Shown here in pieces: positions 1 to 11,153 of a DNA stretch of 64,000 nucleotides. The number at the start of each line of letters is the position of its first letter. Within the stretch, counting starts at the first letter, position 1. Source of the DNA: JAENWD01 sp963796915. Lineage in GTDB: Bacteria; Acidobacteriota; Vicinamibacteria; Vicinamibacterales; JAENWD01. The notes beneath the pieces are model-generated. The model ran no database searches. It was not told the origin of the DNA and saw only the letters and a program-made list of their open reading frames with translations. The DNA lies in assembly GCA_963796915.1 (NCBI GenBank), contig CAWCNI010000002.1, forward strand, positions 124,001 to 188,000, written 5' to 3'. The position numbers and the translations under genes were made by a program.

Positions 1-1173
<1,173 letters not shown>

Positions 1174-1181
1174 GCCACTAA

Positions 1182-2129
1182 ATGCCCTCACTGATTGATA
1201 TTCGTCGCCGAATCCGCGCGGTCAAGTCGACGCAGCAGATCACCAAGGCCATGAAGATGGTCGCGGCGTCGCGCATGCGCCGCGCGCACGATCGGATCGT
1301 GCACGCGCGTCCGTTCGCGGCCGGCATGCTGCGCGTCCTGCGCAGCCTGGCGTCACGCGTCGATCCGTCCGCGCACCCGTTGCTGACGCGCAAGGATCCG
1401 CTGAAGTCTGGCGCCCGCGTGCTCCTCATCGTCGTGTCGGGCGACAAGGGGCTGGCCGGCAGCTTCAACTCCAACATCGTCAAGGCGGCGGCGATGTTCG
1501 TGGCCGAGCGGCCCGGCAGCCAGGTCTCGATGACGCTGGTCGGCCGCAAGGCGCGCGACTTCTTCAAGCGGCGCGGCATTCCGATCCGGGGCGAGTACGT
1601 CGGCGTGTTCGCCAAGCTCAGCGCCCGCGACGCGCGTGAGATTGCCGAGACGGCGATCGAGGCGTTCACGAGCGACCAGGTGGACGCGGTCTTCCTCGTC
1701 TACAACGAGTTCAAGTCGGTGATGCTGCAGAAGACCACCGTCGAGCAGCTGCTGCCGATCGCCGCCGAGCCGTTTGAAGGCGCCGCGCTGTCAGGTACGG
1801 GCGCGCCGCCCGCGCCAGGCGCCGGCTACAACGAAGACAGAAATCAGGACGGCCACATCGACGCGGGCTCGAAGATCGACTATCTCTACGAGCCCGATCC
1901 CGCGACGATTCTGGCGCAGCTGCTGCCGCGCTACGTCGAGAGCCAGATCTTCCACGCCCTGCTCGAGTCCAACGCCGCGTTCTACGCAGCGCAGATGACG
2001 GCGATGGAAGCGGCGACGAAGAACTCGGCGGAGATGATCGAGTCGCTGACGCTGTATATGAACAAGGTCCGCCAGGCCGCCATCACCCGCGAGATCATCG
2101 AAGTGGTCTCCGGCGCCCAGGCGTTGTAA
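1182..2129 (+). CDS. atpG: F1Fo ATP synthase subunit gamma, with an EF-hand-like insertion
   Basis: Central rotor shaft of F1. The N-terminal helix (RRIRAVKSTQQITKAMKMVA) and the C-terminal helix (AAFYAAQMTAMEAATKNS, then RQAAITREIIEVV) are classic gamma signatures. At 315 residues it is somewhat longer than the usual 285-295. The extra length is a Gly/Pro/Ala-rich segment around residues 200-230, just before the conserved YLYEPDP stretch. That segment contains a 12-residue loop, D219 to S230, with Asp/Asn at positions 1, 3, 5 and 9 and Gly at 6, resembling an EF-hand or dockerin calcium loop. The gene sits between atpA and atpD with 8-base gaps, so co-expression is expected. Confidence 0.96.
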   Translation: MPSLIDIRRRIRAVKSTQQITKAMKMVAASRMRRAHDRIVHARPFAAGMLRVLRSLASRVDPSAHPLLTRKDPLKSGARVLLIVVSGDKGLAGSFNSNIVKAAAMFVAERPGSQVSMTLVGRKARDFFKRRGIPIRGEYVGVFAKLSARDAREIAETAIEAFTSDQVDAVFLVYNEFKSVMLQKTTVEQLLPIAAEPFEGAALSGTGAPPAPGAGYNEDRNQDGHIDAGSKIDYLYEPDPATILAQLLPRYVESQIFHALLESNAAFYAAQMTAMEAATKNSAEMIESLTLYMNKVRQAAITREIIEVVSGAQAL

Positions 2130-2137
2130 GGAGCATC

Positions 2138-3576
<1,439 letters not shown>

Positions 3577-3580
<4 letters not shown>

Positions 3581-4002
3581 TCCCGAAGGCGCTGGCGCTG
3601 GATCTCGTGACGCCCGACAAGTTGATCGTCCACGACGACGTGGACGAAGTGCAGCTGCCGGGCTGGGACGGCATGCTGGGCATCCTGCCCGGGCATACGC
3701 CGCTGCTCGCGCTGTTGAAGCCGGGCGAGCTCACGTACCGCAAGGGCCAGGAGCGGGCCACGCTGGTCATTCATTTCGGCATGGCCGAAGTGCTTCCCGA
3801 TCGCGTGACAGTGCTGGTGGACCTCGCCGAGGCGCCCGCGGCCATCGACGTGGCCAAGCAGGAAGAAATCAAGAAAGAAGCCGAGCAGGCCATGAAGCAG
3901 CCCCAGACTGCCGATGAGGCCGAGCGGGCGCGCGTGGCGATGCTCACCGCGCTCGTCAAGCTGCGGGCGGCCGAGCGGGTGCGCACCAGGCGCGGCGTCT
4001 AG
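3577..4002 (+). CDS. atpC: F1Fo ATP synthase subunit epsilon
   Basis: Regulatory subunit of the F1 central stalk. The 141 residues contain the N-terminal beta-sandwich with the signature GWDGMLGILPGHTPLLALLKPG, followed by a helical C-terminal arm rich in Lys, Glu and Arg. In this family the arm can extend to inhibit ATP hydrolysis. The start overlaps the atpD stop (ATGA). It is the last atp gene. A polysaccharide exporter gene begins only 13 bases after its stop with no terminator visible, so read-through is likely. Confidence 0.95.
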
Positions 4003-4015
4003 CCGCCCTCCGGGG

Positions 4016-4810
4016 ATGTTTCGCAACCTTCGGAATCTGCTGAAATACCGCGGGCTCGTCCAGAGCCTGGTCGTCCGCGACCTGAAGGCCCGCTACCGTG
4101 GCTCGGTCCTCGGCTTCTTCTGGTCCTTCGTCAATCCGCTGCTGCTGCTCCTCATCTACACCTTCGTCTTCACCGTCGTCCTGCCGGGCACGCACCCGAA
4201 GGAGATCGAGCCGTACGCGCTGTTCATGTTCTGCGGCATCCTGCCGTGGACGTGGTTCTCCTCGTCGCTGCTCGAATCGGCCAACGTGCTGATCGCCGGC
4301 GGAAACCTGATCAAGAAAGTGCTCTTCCCGGCGGAGGTGCTGCCCATCGTCACCGTGCTGGCGAACATGGTGCACTTCCTGCTCGGCCTGCCGATCCTGG
4401 TCGCGTTCCTCATCTACTACCGCCAGCCGTTGAACGCCACCGATCTGCTCTGGTTTCCGGTGGTCGTGTTCACCCAGCTGCTCCTCACCATCGGCCTGGC
4501 GCTCATCGTCTCGTCCCTGACGGTGCACTTCCGGGACCTCAAGGACCTGGTCGCCAACCTGCTGACGTTCTGGTTCTTCGCGACGCCGATCATCTACCCG
4601 ATGACGATGGCGCCCGGGATTGGCAAGACGCTGCTCAACCTGAACCCGTTCACGCACCTCGCCATCTCGTACCAGGAGATCCTGTTCTACGACGGGCCCT
4701 ACGGGCACTGGCGGTGGCTCCTCGCGCTGCTGGCGGGTTCGATCGTGCTGTTTCTGGCCGGCTACTTTCTCTTCGACCGTCTGCGCGATTCCTTTGCGGA
4801 GGAAGTGTGA
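4016..4810 (+). CDS. Polysaccharide ABC transporter, ABC-2 type permease (Wzm-like)
   Basis: Inner-membrane half of a Wzm/Wzt-type exporter that moves lipid-linked O-antigen or similar glycans to the periplasm. The 264-residue protein starts MFRNLRNLLKYRGLVQSLV and carries the family hallmark VVRDLKARYRGSVLGFFWSFVNPL, followed by about six hydrophobic segments. The ATG at 4016 is preferred over upstream in-frame codons because those lie inside atpC and homologous proteins start here. The stop overlaps the GTG start of the ATPase gene (GTGA). Exact substrate cannot be told from the sequence. Confidence 0.9.
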   Translation: MFRNLRNLLKYRGLVQSLVVRDLKARYRGSVLGFFWSFVNPLLLLLIYTFVFTVVLPGTHPKEIEPYALFMFCGILPWTWFSSSLLESANVLIAGGNLIKKVLFPAEVLPIVTVLANMVHFLLGLPILVAFLIYYRQPLNATDLLWFPVVVFTQLLLTIGLALIVSSLTVHFRDLKDLVANLLTFWFFATPIIYPMTMAPGIGKTLLNLNPFTHLAISYQEILFYDGPYGHWRWLLALLAGSIVLFLAGYFLFDRLRDSFAEEV

Positions 4811-6150
4811 GCACGCCTGCGATCGACGCGCGCGACGTCACCAAGGTCTACCGGCGCCACACGCACAAGAAACAGTTCGCGACGCTGAAGAGCGCGCTGG
4901 TGTCGCGCAGCCTGATCCGCGACCTCAAGCCGGACGAGACATTCGCCGCGCTGCGCGGCGTGTCGTTTTCGGTGCCCAAGGGCTGCACCTACGGCATCGT
5001 GGGCCGCAACGGCTCCGGCAAGAGCACGATGCTCAAGTGCGTGGCCGGCATCACGCGGCCGACCAGCGGATCGGTGACGGTGGACGGCCGCATTTCAGCC
5101 CTCATCGAGCTCGGCGCCGGGTTCCATCCCGAGATCTCCGGGCGCGAGAACGTCTTCATCAACGGCATCATGCTGGGGCTGACGAAGCGGGAGATCGCAC
5201 GCCGGTTCGACGAGATCGTGGAGTTCGCCGAGCTCGAGGAGTTCATCGACGCCCCGGTGAAGACCTACTCGTCGGGGATGTACATGCGGCTTGGGTTCGC
5301 CGTGGCCATTCACGTCGATCCGGACGTCCTGCTCATCGACGAAGTGCTGGCAGTCGGCGACGAGGGGTTCACGCACAAGTGCCTCGACAAGTTCGGTGAG
5401 TTCCGGCGCCGCGGCAAGACGATTCTCCTCGTCACCCACGCGCTCGGGCTGGTCGAGCGCTTCTGCGACGAGGCACTCTGGATTGACGAAGGTGTCGCGC
5501 GCGGCGAGGGCGATCCACGCCGGGTGGTCGGCGCGTACATCACCGACGTCGAGAAGGCCGAGGAGGTCGCGCTGGCGGCAGGCGATGCACGCATGCAGCA
5601 GCAGGCCGCGGCCGGCGAGTTGACGCCGGCGCCGCAGGTGGCCGAGCCCGTCGCCGCAGCCGAATCGCCTGACGACATGTTCCGCGCCTCTGAAGGGCGC
5701 TGGGGCTCGCGCGAGATCGAGATCACCGGCGTCACCCTGCTCGATCGCGACGGCCAGCCCTCGCACATGTTTCAGTCGGGCGACCCGATGACGGTGCAGC
5801 TTGCGCTCTCGGCATCCAAGCCGATGGAGGATTTCGCATTCGGCATCGGGTTCTTCAACGCCGAGGGCGTCTGCTGCTACGGCACCAACACCTGGGTCGA
5901 GGAGCTCGCCGGACGCCGCTTCGAAGGTCAGGGCGAGGTGCGCTTCGTCATCGACGGCCTGGATCTGACAGAGGGCACGTACAAGATCGACGTTGCCGTC
6001 CACTCGCGCGACGGCTATCCGTACGACTATCACCGGCTGCTGCACACGTTCCGCGTGAAGTCGCGCATCAAGGACGTCGGCATTTACCGGCCCCGGCATC
6101 GCTGGGAGTTCTCTCCGTCGGTCCAGATCGGCCCGACGTTGTCGCGATGA
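4807..6150 (+). CDS. Polysaccharide ABC transporter ATPase with C-terminal substrate-binding domain (Wzt-like)
   Basis: ATPase partner of the preceding permease. Translation from GTG at 4807 gives 447 residues. Walker A GRNGSGKS is at 66-73, the ABC signature YSSGM at about 154-158 and Walker B VLLIDEVLAVGDE at about 174-186. This is the arrangement of the TagH/Wzt subfamily. From about residue 300 there is an extra beta-rich region (REIEITGVTLLDRDG onwards, ending in FSPSVQIGPTLSR). It resembles the Wzt C-terminal domain that reads the terminal modification of the glycan. Presence of that domain and of a methyltransferase gene immediately downstream fits export of a chain capped by methylation. 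That link is inference. Confidence 0.9.
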   Translation: MSTPAIDARDVTKVYRRHTHKKQFATLKSALVSRSLIRDLKPDETFAALRGVSFSVPKGCTYGIVGRNGSGKSTMLKCVAGITRPTSGSVTVDGRISALIELGAGFHPEISGRENVFINGIMLGLTKREIARRFDEIVEFAELEEFIDAPVKTYSSGMYMRLGFAVAIHVDPDVLLIDEVLAVGDEGFTHKCLDKFGEFRRRGKTILLVTHALGLVERFCDEALWIDEGVARGEGDPRRVVGAYITDVEKAEEVALAAGDARMQQQAAAGELTPAPQVAEPVAAAESPDDMFRASEGRWGSREIEITGVTLLDRDGQPSHMFQSGDPMTVQLALSASKPMEDFAFGIGFFNAEGVCCYGTNTWVEELAGRRFEGQGEVRFVIDGLDLTEGTYKIDVAVHSRDGYPYDYHRLLHTFRVKSRIKDVGIYRPRHRWEFSPSVQIGPTLSR

Positions 6151-6767
6151 CAGACCGCAAGGCCTGGACGCCGACCGACGTCGTGGACGTCAGCGGGCCG
6201 CCGGCACTGCTGCGCAATTACCTCGAGCAGCGGGATGTCCGCGGCTATCTCCGGCGCGCCGCCACGACCACGCCGATCGCCGTGGCCTACGACGTCGGCT
6301 GCGGGTTCGGAAGGCTGACGCCGGTGCTGCGTGAGGAGGCGGCGACCGTGATGGGGTTCGAGCGCGAGGCCTCTCTGCTGGCCACCGCGCGCGAGTTGCT
6401 GCCGTCGATCGACTTCACGCAGGTGCAGTCGCTCGAGTCGCTGCCTGTTCCGGATCGCAGCGCGCAGTTCGTCCTCACGTTCACGGTGCTTCAGCACATG
6501 CCGGACCCGCGCACCGAGGCGGTGATTCGCGAGATCAGCCGGGTGCTCGCGCCTGGCGGTCACGTCCTTGCTGTCGAAGAGACCGACCCGTCGCTCGAGG
6601 CCGGCGATATCGAGCGTGCCGAGCTTGGTTACACGCGAGGCCGACCCACCGGGTGGTATGCGGCGCGGTTCGCGCCGCTCGAGCTCCTGCATGTGAGCCC
6701 GCGGGTGATCGAGCCCGGGTATCCCCGCGCCGACGTCGGGACGTACATGTTGTTCGGGTCCCGCTGA
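6147..6767 (+). CDS. Class I SAM-dependent methyltransferase
   Basis: A 206-residue Rossmann-fold methyltransferase. Motif I VAYDVGCGFGRLTP lies near residues 46-59, the acidic ribose-binding position follows in MGFER, and the post-I region LTFTVLQHMPDP and RVLAPGGHVLAVEE matches the methyltransferase-11/25 group. It overlaps the Wzt-like gene by four bases (ATGA) and the next gene by one (TGATG), so all four genes from 4016 to 7243 form one unit. The context suggests it methylates a surface glycan or its lipid carrier, possibly the chain terminator. The substrate is not identifiable here. Confidence 0.8.
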   Translation: MTDRKAWTPTDVVDVSGPPALLRNYLEQRDVRGYLRRAATTTPIAVAYDVGCGFGRLTPVLREEAATVMGFEREASLLATARELLPSIDFTQVQSLESLPVPDRSAQFVLTFTVLQHMPDPRTEAVIREISRVLAPGGHVLAVEETDPSLEAGDIERAELGYTRGRPTGWYAARFAPLELLHVSPRVIEPGYPRADVGTYMLFGSR

Positions 6768-7243
6768 TGCCCGTGGTCACGCTCGACGACGCTGCGCGCC
6801 GCGTCGCCGACTGGCGGCGCGAGGGCAAGCGCGTCGTCTTCACCAATGGCGTGTACGACATCCTCCACCCCGGTCACGTCCGCTATCTGGAACATGCCCG
6901 CGCCGAAGGCGACGTCCTCGTCGTCGGGGTCAACTCCGATCGATCGGTCCGGGCCAACAAGGGGCCAGCGCGTCCCATCAACCCCGATCAGGAACGCGCG
7001 GAGCTCATCGCGGCGCTGTCTGCCGTGGACCTGGCGGTGGTGTTCGACGAAGACACGCCGCACGACATCATCAGCCGCCTGCTGCCGGATGTGCTCGTCA
7101 AGGGCGCCGACTGGGCTGCCGACCAGATCGTCGGCCGCGACGTCGTCGAGGCACACGGAGGGCGTGTGGTCAGGGCACAGGTCGAAGAGGGCTACTCCAC
7201 GACGGCGATCGTGGAGCGGATCCGCGCGCTCGGGACCTCCTGA
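6767..7243 (+). CDS. RfaE2/HldE C-terminal-type nucleotidyltransferase (heptose 1-phosphate adenylyltransferase-like)
   Basis: A 158-residue cytidylyltransferase-fold enzyme. The signature FTNGVYDILHPGHVRYL (residues 25-41) includes the nucleotide-binding HPGH, and the C-terminal YSTTAIVERIR is the second family motif. In E. coli HldE the equivalent domain activates D-glycero-beta-D-manno-heptose 1-phosphate to ADP-heptose. Here it is a stand-alone protein without the kinase domain. Its place in the Wzm/Wzt unit supports making a nucleotide sugar for a surface glycan, but related sugar- or alcohol-phosphate nucleotidyltransferases share the fold, so heptose is probable rather than proven. Confidence 0.85.
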   Translation: MPVVTLDDAARRVADWRREGKRVVFTNGVYDILHPGHVRYLEHARAEGDVLVVGVNSDRSVRANKGPARPINPDQERAELIAALSAVDLAVVFDEDTPHDIISRLLPDVLVKGADWAADQIVGRDVVEAHGGRVVRAQVEEGYSTTAIVERIRALGTS

Positions 7244-7245
7244 GC

Positions 7246-7280
7246 CGTCCGCCTGCCCGCCCAATGAGGCTCGGCGGACG
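7246..7280. terminator. Inverted repeat just downstream of the RfaE2-like gene, terminator-like
   Basis: CGTCCGCC at 7246-7253 pairs perfectly with GGCGGACG at 7273-7280, with a 19-base loop. It starts three bases after the stop codon at 7241-7243. No U-tract follows, so it may be a weak terminator or a mRNA-end stabiliser. Confidence 0.4.
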
Positions 7281-7311
7281 ACCGTACACAGATCCCGGCC
7301 GATCTGACCAG

Positions 7312-7357
7312 CCTCCGCCAAGGCTTCGGCGGTCCGCCGGAGCTTCAGCGAAGGCGG
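7312..7357. repeat. GC-rich imperfect palindrome, REP-like intergenic element
   Basis: About 46 bases in the gap between the RfaE2-like gene and mfd, built of nested CCGCC/GGCGG and CTTCGG/GCTTC blocks. It can fold as an imperfect hairpin with TCCGCC and GGCGGA at its ends. It resembles dispersed REP-like palindromes. No second copy was noticed in this window. Confidence 0.35.
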
Positions 7358-7412
7358 AAGATCGGCCCTACAGTCGCATGGACCATTCGCCGGTCGCTGT
7401 TCGCCTGTGGCG

Positions 7413-7439
7413 GTGACCTGCCGGGGCTCCTGCTACACT
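7413..7439 (+). promoter_or_regulatory. Possible mfd promoter
   Basis: GTGACC at 7413-7418 and TACACT at 7434-7439 resemble -35 and -10 hexamers, but the spacer is only 15 bases. The ATG of mfd follows 32 bases later. Weak call. Confidence 0.25.
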
Positions 7440-7471
7440 GGTAGATCCGCCAGCACGCCGTTTCGATTCTG

Positions 7472-10400
7472 ATGCCGTCGTCCACGTCCCTGTCGCTTCG
7501 TGCGCTAATCCGGTCCGCGTCGGGCCGTGCGGGCCTCGGCCACGACCGCGGTCTGGTCTCCGGTCTCACTCCGAGCGCGCAGGCGTTGTTTGTCGCGGCG
7601 CGCGCGCAGGCTGCGCCCGACCGCCTCGTCCTGCACGTGGTCGCGACCGACGCCGAAGCGGAGGCGGGCTGCTCGGACACGCGCTTCTTCCTTGCCGCGC
7701 TCGAAGGCCTCGACGACAACGCCATCGCCAGTGCGGTCCTGCCGCTCCCGTCGCACGAAGTCGATCCGTACCGGGGCCTGTCGCCTCACCTCCAGGTGGC
7801 GTCGGCACGTGCCCGGGCGCTGACGGCGGTCGCCACCGGCACCGCCCGGGTGATCGTGGCGTCCGCCGCGGCGCTGCTGCCGCGCGTCGTGCCTCCGGAG
7901 CGCATGGCGTCAGCGACGATTTCGCTCGCGCCGGGGGTTGAAATCGAGCCCCTGCTGCTCGCCGAGCATCTGCTCGAGGCCGGGTACACGCGCGAGGATC
8001 CCGTGGACGAGCACGGCGAGTTCTGCGTGCGTGGCGGCATCGTCGACCTCTTCCCGCCCGGCGAGGCCGATCCCATTCGCGTCGAGTTCATCGGCGACAG
8101 CGTGGAATCGCTGCGCCGCTACGATCCGTCGACGCAGCGCTCGATTGTCACCATCGACCAGGCGCAGATCGTGCCGATTCGCGAGCGCCTGGGCGACGCC
8201 GAGCGGCCCGCCTCGCCCGAGGTGTCGCTCGAAGCCACCGCGCTGGACTACTTCGGCTTCCACCGCCCGGCGGTGTTCGTCATCTCCGAGCCCGACGAGG
8301 CGCGGACGGCGGCGGAGAAGTTCACCGAGCAGATCGAATCGAGCTATCAGGCGGTCACGGCTGTCGCACGCGGGCCGCGGGCAGCCGCGCCGCTCGCCGT
8401 TGCGCCCCCTGCACAACTCTTCGTCACCTGGGACGCCGTCGCTGCCCGCCTCGCCCACGCCGTGCGGCTCGAGCGGCTGGCTGTCGACGATGTGACAGAG
8501 ACCGGAACGGGTGGCGCCTCGCATCACGTGCGATGCCAGCCGGTGCCCGAGTTCAACGGGCGCATCCAGGACTTCATCGCCGAGATCAACCGCGGGAAAG
8601 AGCAGGGCGAGCAGTCGGTGTTCATCGCCACGACTCCGGGCCGCGCCGAGCGGATGCTGGAGCTGGCACGCGACTACCAGGTGATTGCCGCGTCCGCCGA
8701 GCGTGCCGAGGACGCGCACCTGGCTACGCTCATCGTCGGTACCGGCCACCTGGGTCGCGGGTTCCGTCTTCCAGACGCCGGCCTTGCGCTCTACGCCGAG
8801 GCAGACGTCTTCGAGGAGGATCGCCGCGCGCCCGAGCAACGACGGCAGACCGCGAACCGCGCGTTCCTGTCGGATCTCCGCGACCTGAAGGTCGGCGACC
8901 ACGTCGTGCACGTGGACCACGGCATCGGGACGTTTGTCGGGCTCAAGCAGCTGGCCGTGGCACCCGGCGAGCCGCCGCAGGACTTCATGGAGCTGCGTTA
9001 CGCCGGCGAGGACAAGCTCTTCGTGCCGGTCGAGCGGCTCGACCTCGTCCAGAAATATACCGGCACCGCTCGCCCTCCGGTGGACCGTCTTGGCGGCACG
9101 ACCTGGGAGAAGGCCAAGACGCGCGTGAAGAAGGCCATGCGCGACATGGCCGAGGAGCTGCTGAAGCTCTATGCGGCGCGGAAGGCAGTTCCGGGCTACG
9201 CGTTTTCGGCGGATACCCACTGGCAGGAAGAGTTCGAGGACGCCTTCCCGTACATGCTGACGCCGGACCAGACGTCGGCGATTGTCGACATCAAGTCCGA
9301 CATGGAGGCGCCGATCCCGATGGACCGGCTGCTCTGCGGCGATGTCGGGTACGGCAAGACCGAAGTCGCGATGCGCGCCGCGTTCAAGGCGGTGATGGAC
9401 GGCAAACAGGTGGCGGTGCTCGCGCCGACAACGGTCCTCGCGTTCCAGCACCTGAAGACGCTCCGCGAGCGCTTCGGCGGATTCCCTGTGCGCGTCGACA
9501 TGGTGAGCCGCTTCCGCTCGAAGGCCGAGCAGAAGGTCACCATCGACGACCTCGCGGCCGGGAAGGTGGACGTCATCGTCGGGACGCACCGGCTGCTCTC
9601 GAAGGACGTGGTGTTCCGCGACCTGGGCCTGCTCGTCGTGGACGAAGAACAGCGCTTCGGCGTCGCCCACAAGGAGAAGATCAAGCAGCTGCGCAAGCGC
9701 GTCGACGTGCTCACGATGACGGCGACGCCCATTCCACGGACGCTGAACATGTCGCTCGTCGGCATCCGCGACATGTCGGTGATCGAAACGCCGCCGAAAG
9801 ACCGGCTGTCGATCCAGACCCACGTCGTCAAATTCGACTCGGAGGTGATCCGGCGGGCGCTGGCCCATGAGCTCGAGCGCGGCGGGCAGGTCTACGTGGT
9901 GCACAACCGCGTCGAGTCGATCCACTCGATCGCCAGCCTCATCGCCAGGCTGCTGCCCGAGGCGAAGATGGCGATCGGCCACGGCCAGATGAACGAAGAC
10001 CAGCTCGAAAAGACGATGCTGGACTTCATGGCCCACAAGTTCGACGTGCTGGTCGCGACGACGATCATCGAGAACGGCCTCGACATCCCCAACGCGAACA
10101 CGATCATCATCAACCGCGCCGACCGCTACGGCCTGGCGCAGCTGTACCAGCTTCGCGGCCGCGTCGGCCGCTCCGACAGGCCGGCCTACGCCTACCTGTT
10201 GATTCCGCCGGAAGACAACCTGTCGCCGGTGGCCAAGAAACGGCTCGCGGCCATCAAGGAGTTCAGCGACCTGGGCAGCGGGTTCCGTGTCGCCGCTCTC
10301 GACCTCGAGATTCGCGGCGCCGGCAGTCTCCTCGGCGGCGAGCAGAGCGGGCACCTTGAATCGGTCGGCTTCGAGATGTACATGAAGCTGCTCGAGGAGA

Positions 10401-11119
10401 CGATTCGCGAGCTCAAGGGCGAGGACATCGAAGACGACGCGCGGGCCACGGTGAACCTGCGGGTGGATCTCAAGATCGAGGAGAGCTACATCCCCGACAT
10501 GAACCAGCGGCTGATGGTCTATCGCCGCATCGCGTCGGCGCGCAGCGAGGACGAGCTCGAACGCACGGTCTCCGAGGTACGGGATCGGTACGGACCTCTG
10601 CCAGTGTCCGTGCTCAACCTGGCCGACTACGGCCGCATCCGCGTGGCTGCCGACAGGCTCGGCGTGGAGACCGTCGATCGCGAAGGTGACCGCGTCGTCT
10701 TCCGGTTCCGCACGCAGACCCCGCTCGATCCAGCACGTCTGATCCAGGTGGTCGGGCGCCGTGCCGACCTGACCCTGGTGCCCCCGGCCGGGCTCCGGCT
10801 CGATCTCGGTGCCACCTCCGGCAAGTCAGCCGCGCCCCGACGGAGCGCCGTCCCGCCTGCTCCCGAGGCGTCACGCCCCTCGGGCAATCCCTCCTGGCCG
10901 AACCTGGGACGCCGCCCGCTGACATCGAGCGAAATGGGGAAGCATGGCAGGCAGCCGGGACCCGGATCCTGGTGGACGGCACGCGCCACTGCCGGCGAAG
11001 TGACTGCAGGATTCACGAAAGCGGAGATTCTGCGGACGACCGGGGAAGACCCGCGGGGCCCCACAGGCGTCTTTACTCGAGTGGGCGCGCTATTGAGCGA
11101 GCTGCTGGGATCGGTGTAA
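7472..11119 (+). CDS. mfd: Transcription-repair coupling factor
   Basis: DNA translocase that removes stalled RNA polymerase and recruits UvrA. The 1215-residue protein has the UvrB-like N-terminal region (including SHEVDPYRGLSPH), the RNA-polymerase-interacting region beginning LKVGDHVVHVDHGIGTFVGL, helicase motif I GDVGYGKT at 623-630, the DEEQ box at 724-727 and the TATPIPRTLN motif. The TRCF C-terminal domain follows (IEESYIPDMNQRL). After it comes a Pro/Arg/Gly-rich stretch and a terminal segment GVFTRVGALLSELL. It is slightly longer than the E. coli enzyme (about 1150). The gene stands alone between a 228-base gap and the SurA-like gene. Confidence 0.95.
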   Translation: MPSSTSLSLRALIRSASGRAGLGHDRGLVSGLTPSAQALFVAARAQAAPDRLVLHVVATDAEAEAGCSDTRFFLAALEGLDDNAIASAVLPLPSHEVDPYRGLSPHLQVASARARALTAVATGTARVIVASAAALLPRVVPPERMASATISLAPGVEIEPLLLAEHLLEAGYTREDPVDEHGEFCVRGGIVDLFPPGEADPIRVEFIGDSVESLRRYDPSTQRSIVTIDQAQIVPIRERLGDAERPASPEVSLEATALDYFGFHRPAVFVISEPDEARTAAEKFTEQIESSYQAVTAVARGPRAAAPLAVAPPAQLFVTWDAVAARLAHAVRLERLAVDDVTETGTGGASHHVRCQPVPEFNGRIQDFIAEINRGKEQGEQSVFIATTPGRAERMLELARDYQVIAASAERAEDAHLATLIVGTGHLGRGFRLPDAGLALYAEADVFEEDRRAPEQRRQTANRAFLSDLRDLKVGDHVVHVDHGIGTFVGLKQLAVAPGEPPQDFMELRYAGEDKLFVPVERLDLVQKYTGTARPPVDRLGGTTWEKAKTRVKKAMRDMAEELLKLYAARKAVPGYAFSADTHWQEEFEDAFPYMLTPDQTSAIVDIKSDMEAPIPMDRLLCGDVGYGKTEVAMRAAFKAVMDGKQVAVLAPTTVLAFQHLKTLRERFGGFPVRVDMVSRFRSKAEQKVTIDDLAAGKVDVIVGTHRLLSKDVVFRDLGLLVVDEEQRFGVAHKEKIKQLRKRVDVLTMTATPIPRTLNMSLVGIRDMSVIETPPKDRLSIQTHVVKFDSEVIRRALAHELERGGQVYVVHNRVESIHSIASLIARLLPEAKMAIGHGQMNEDQLEKTMLDFMAHKFDVLVATTIIENGLDIPNANTIIINRADRYGLAQLYQLRGRVGRSDRPAYAYLLIPPEDNLSPVAKKRLAAIKEFSDLGSGFRVAALDLEIRGAGSLLGGEQSGHLESVGFEMYMKLLEETIRELKGEDIEDDARATVNLRVDLKIEESYIPDMNQRLMVYRRIASARSEDELERTVSEVRDRYGPLPVSVLNLADYGRIRVAADRLGVETVDREGDRVVFRFRTQTPLDPARLIQVVGRRADLTLVPPAGLRLDLGATSGKSAAPRRSAVPPAPEASRPSGNPSWPNLGRRPLTSSEMGKHGRQPGPGSWWTARATAGEVTAGFTKAEILRTTGEDPRGPTGVFTRVGALLSELLGSV

Positions 11120-11153
11120 GATCTTCATTTGCAAAGAATTGAAGGTTTTTTCA

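Noticed and set aside
7910..10354. An 814-codon minus-strand open frame opposite mfd
   Set aside because: It is exactly antisense to conserved Mfd domains, has no family similarity, and reflects GC-rich codon bias.
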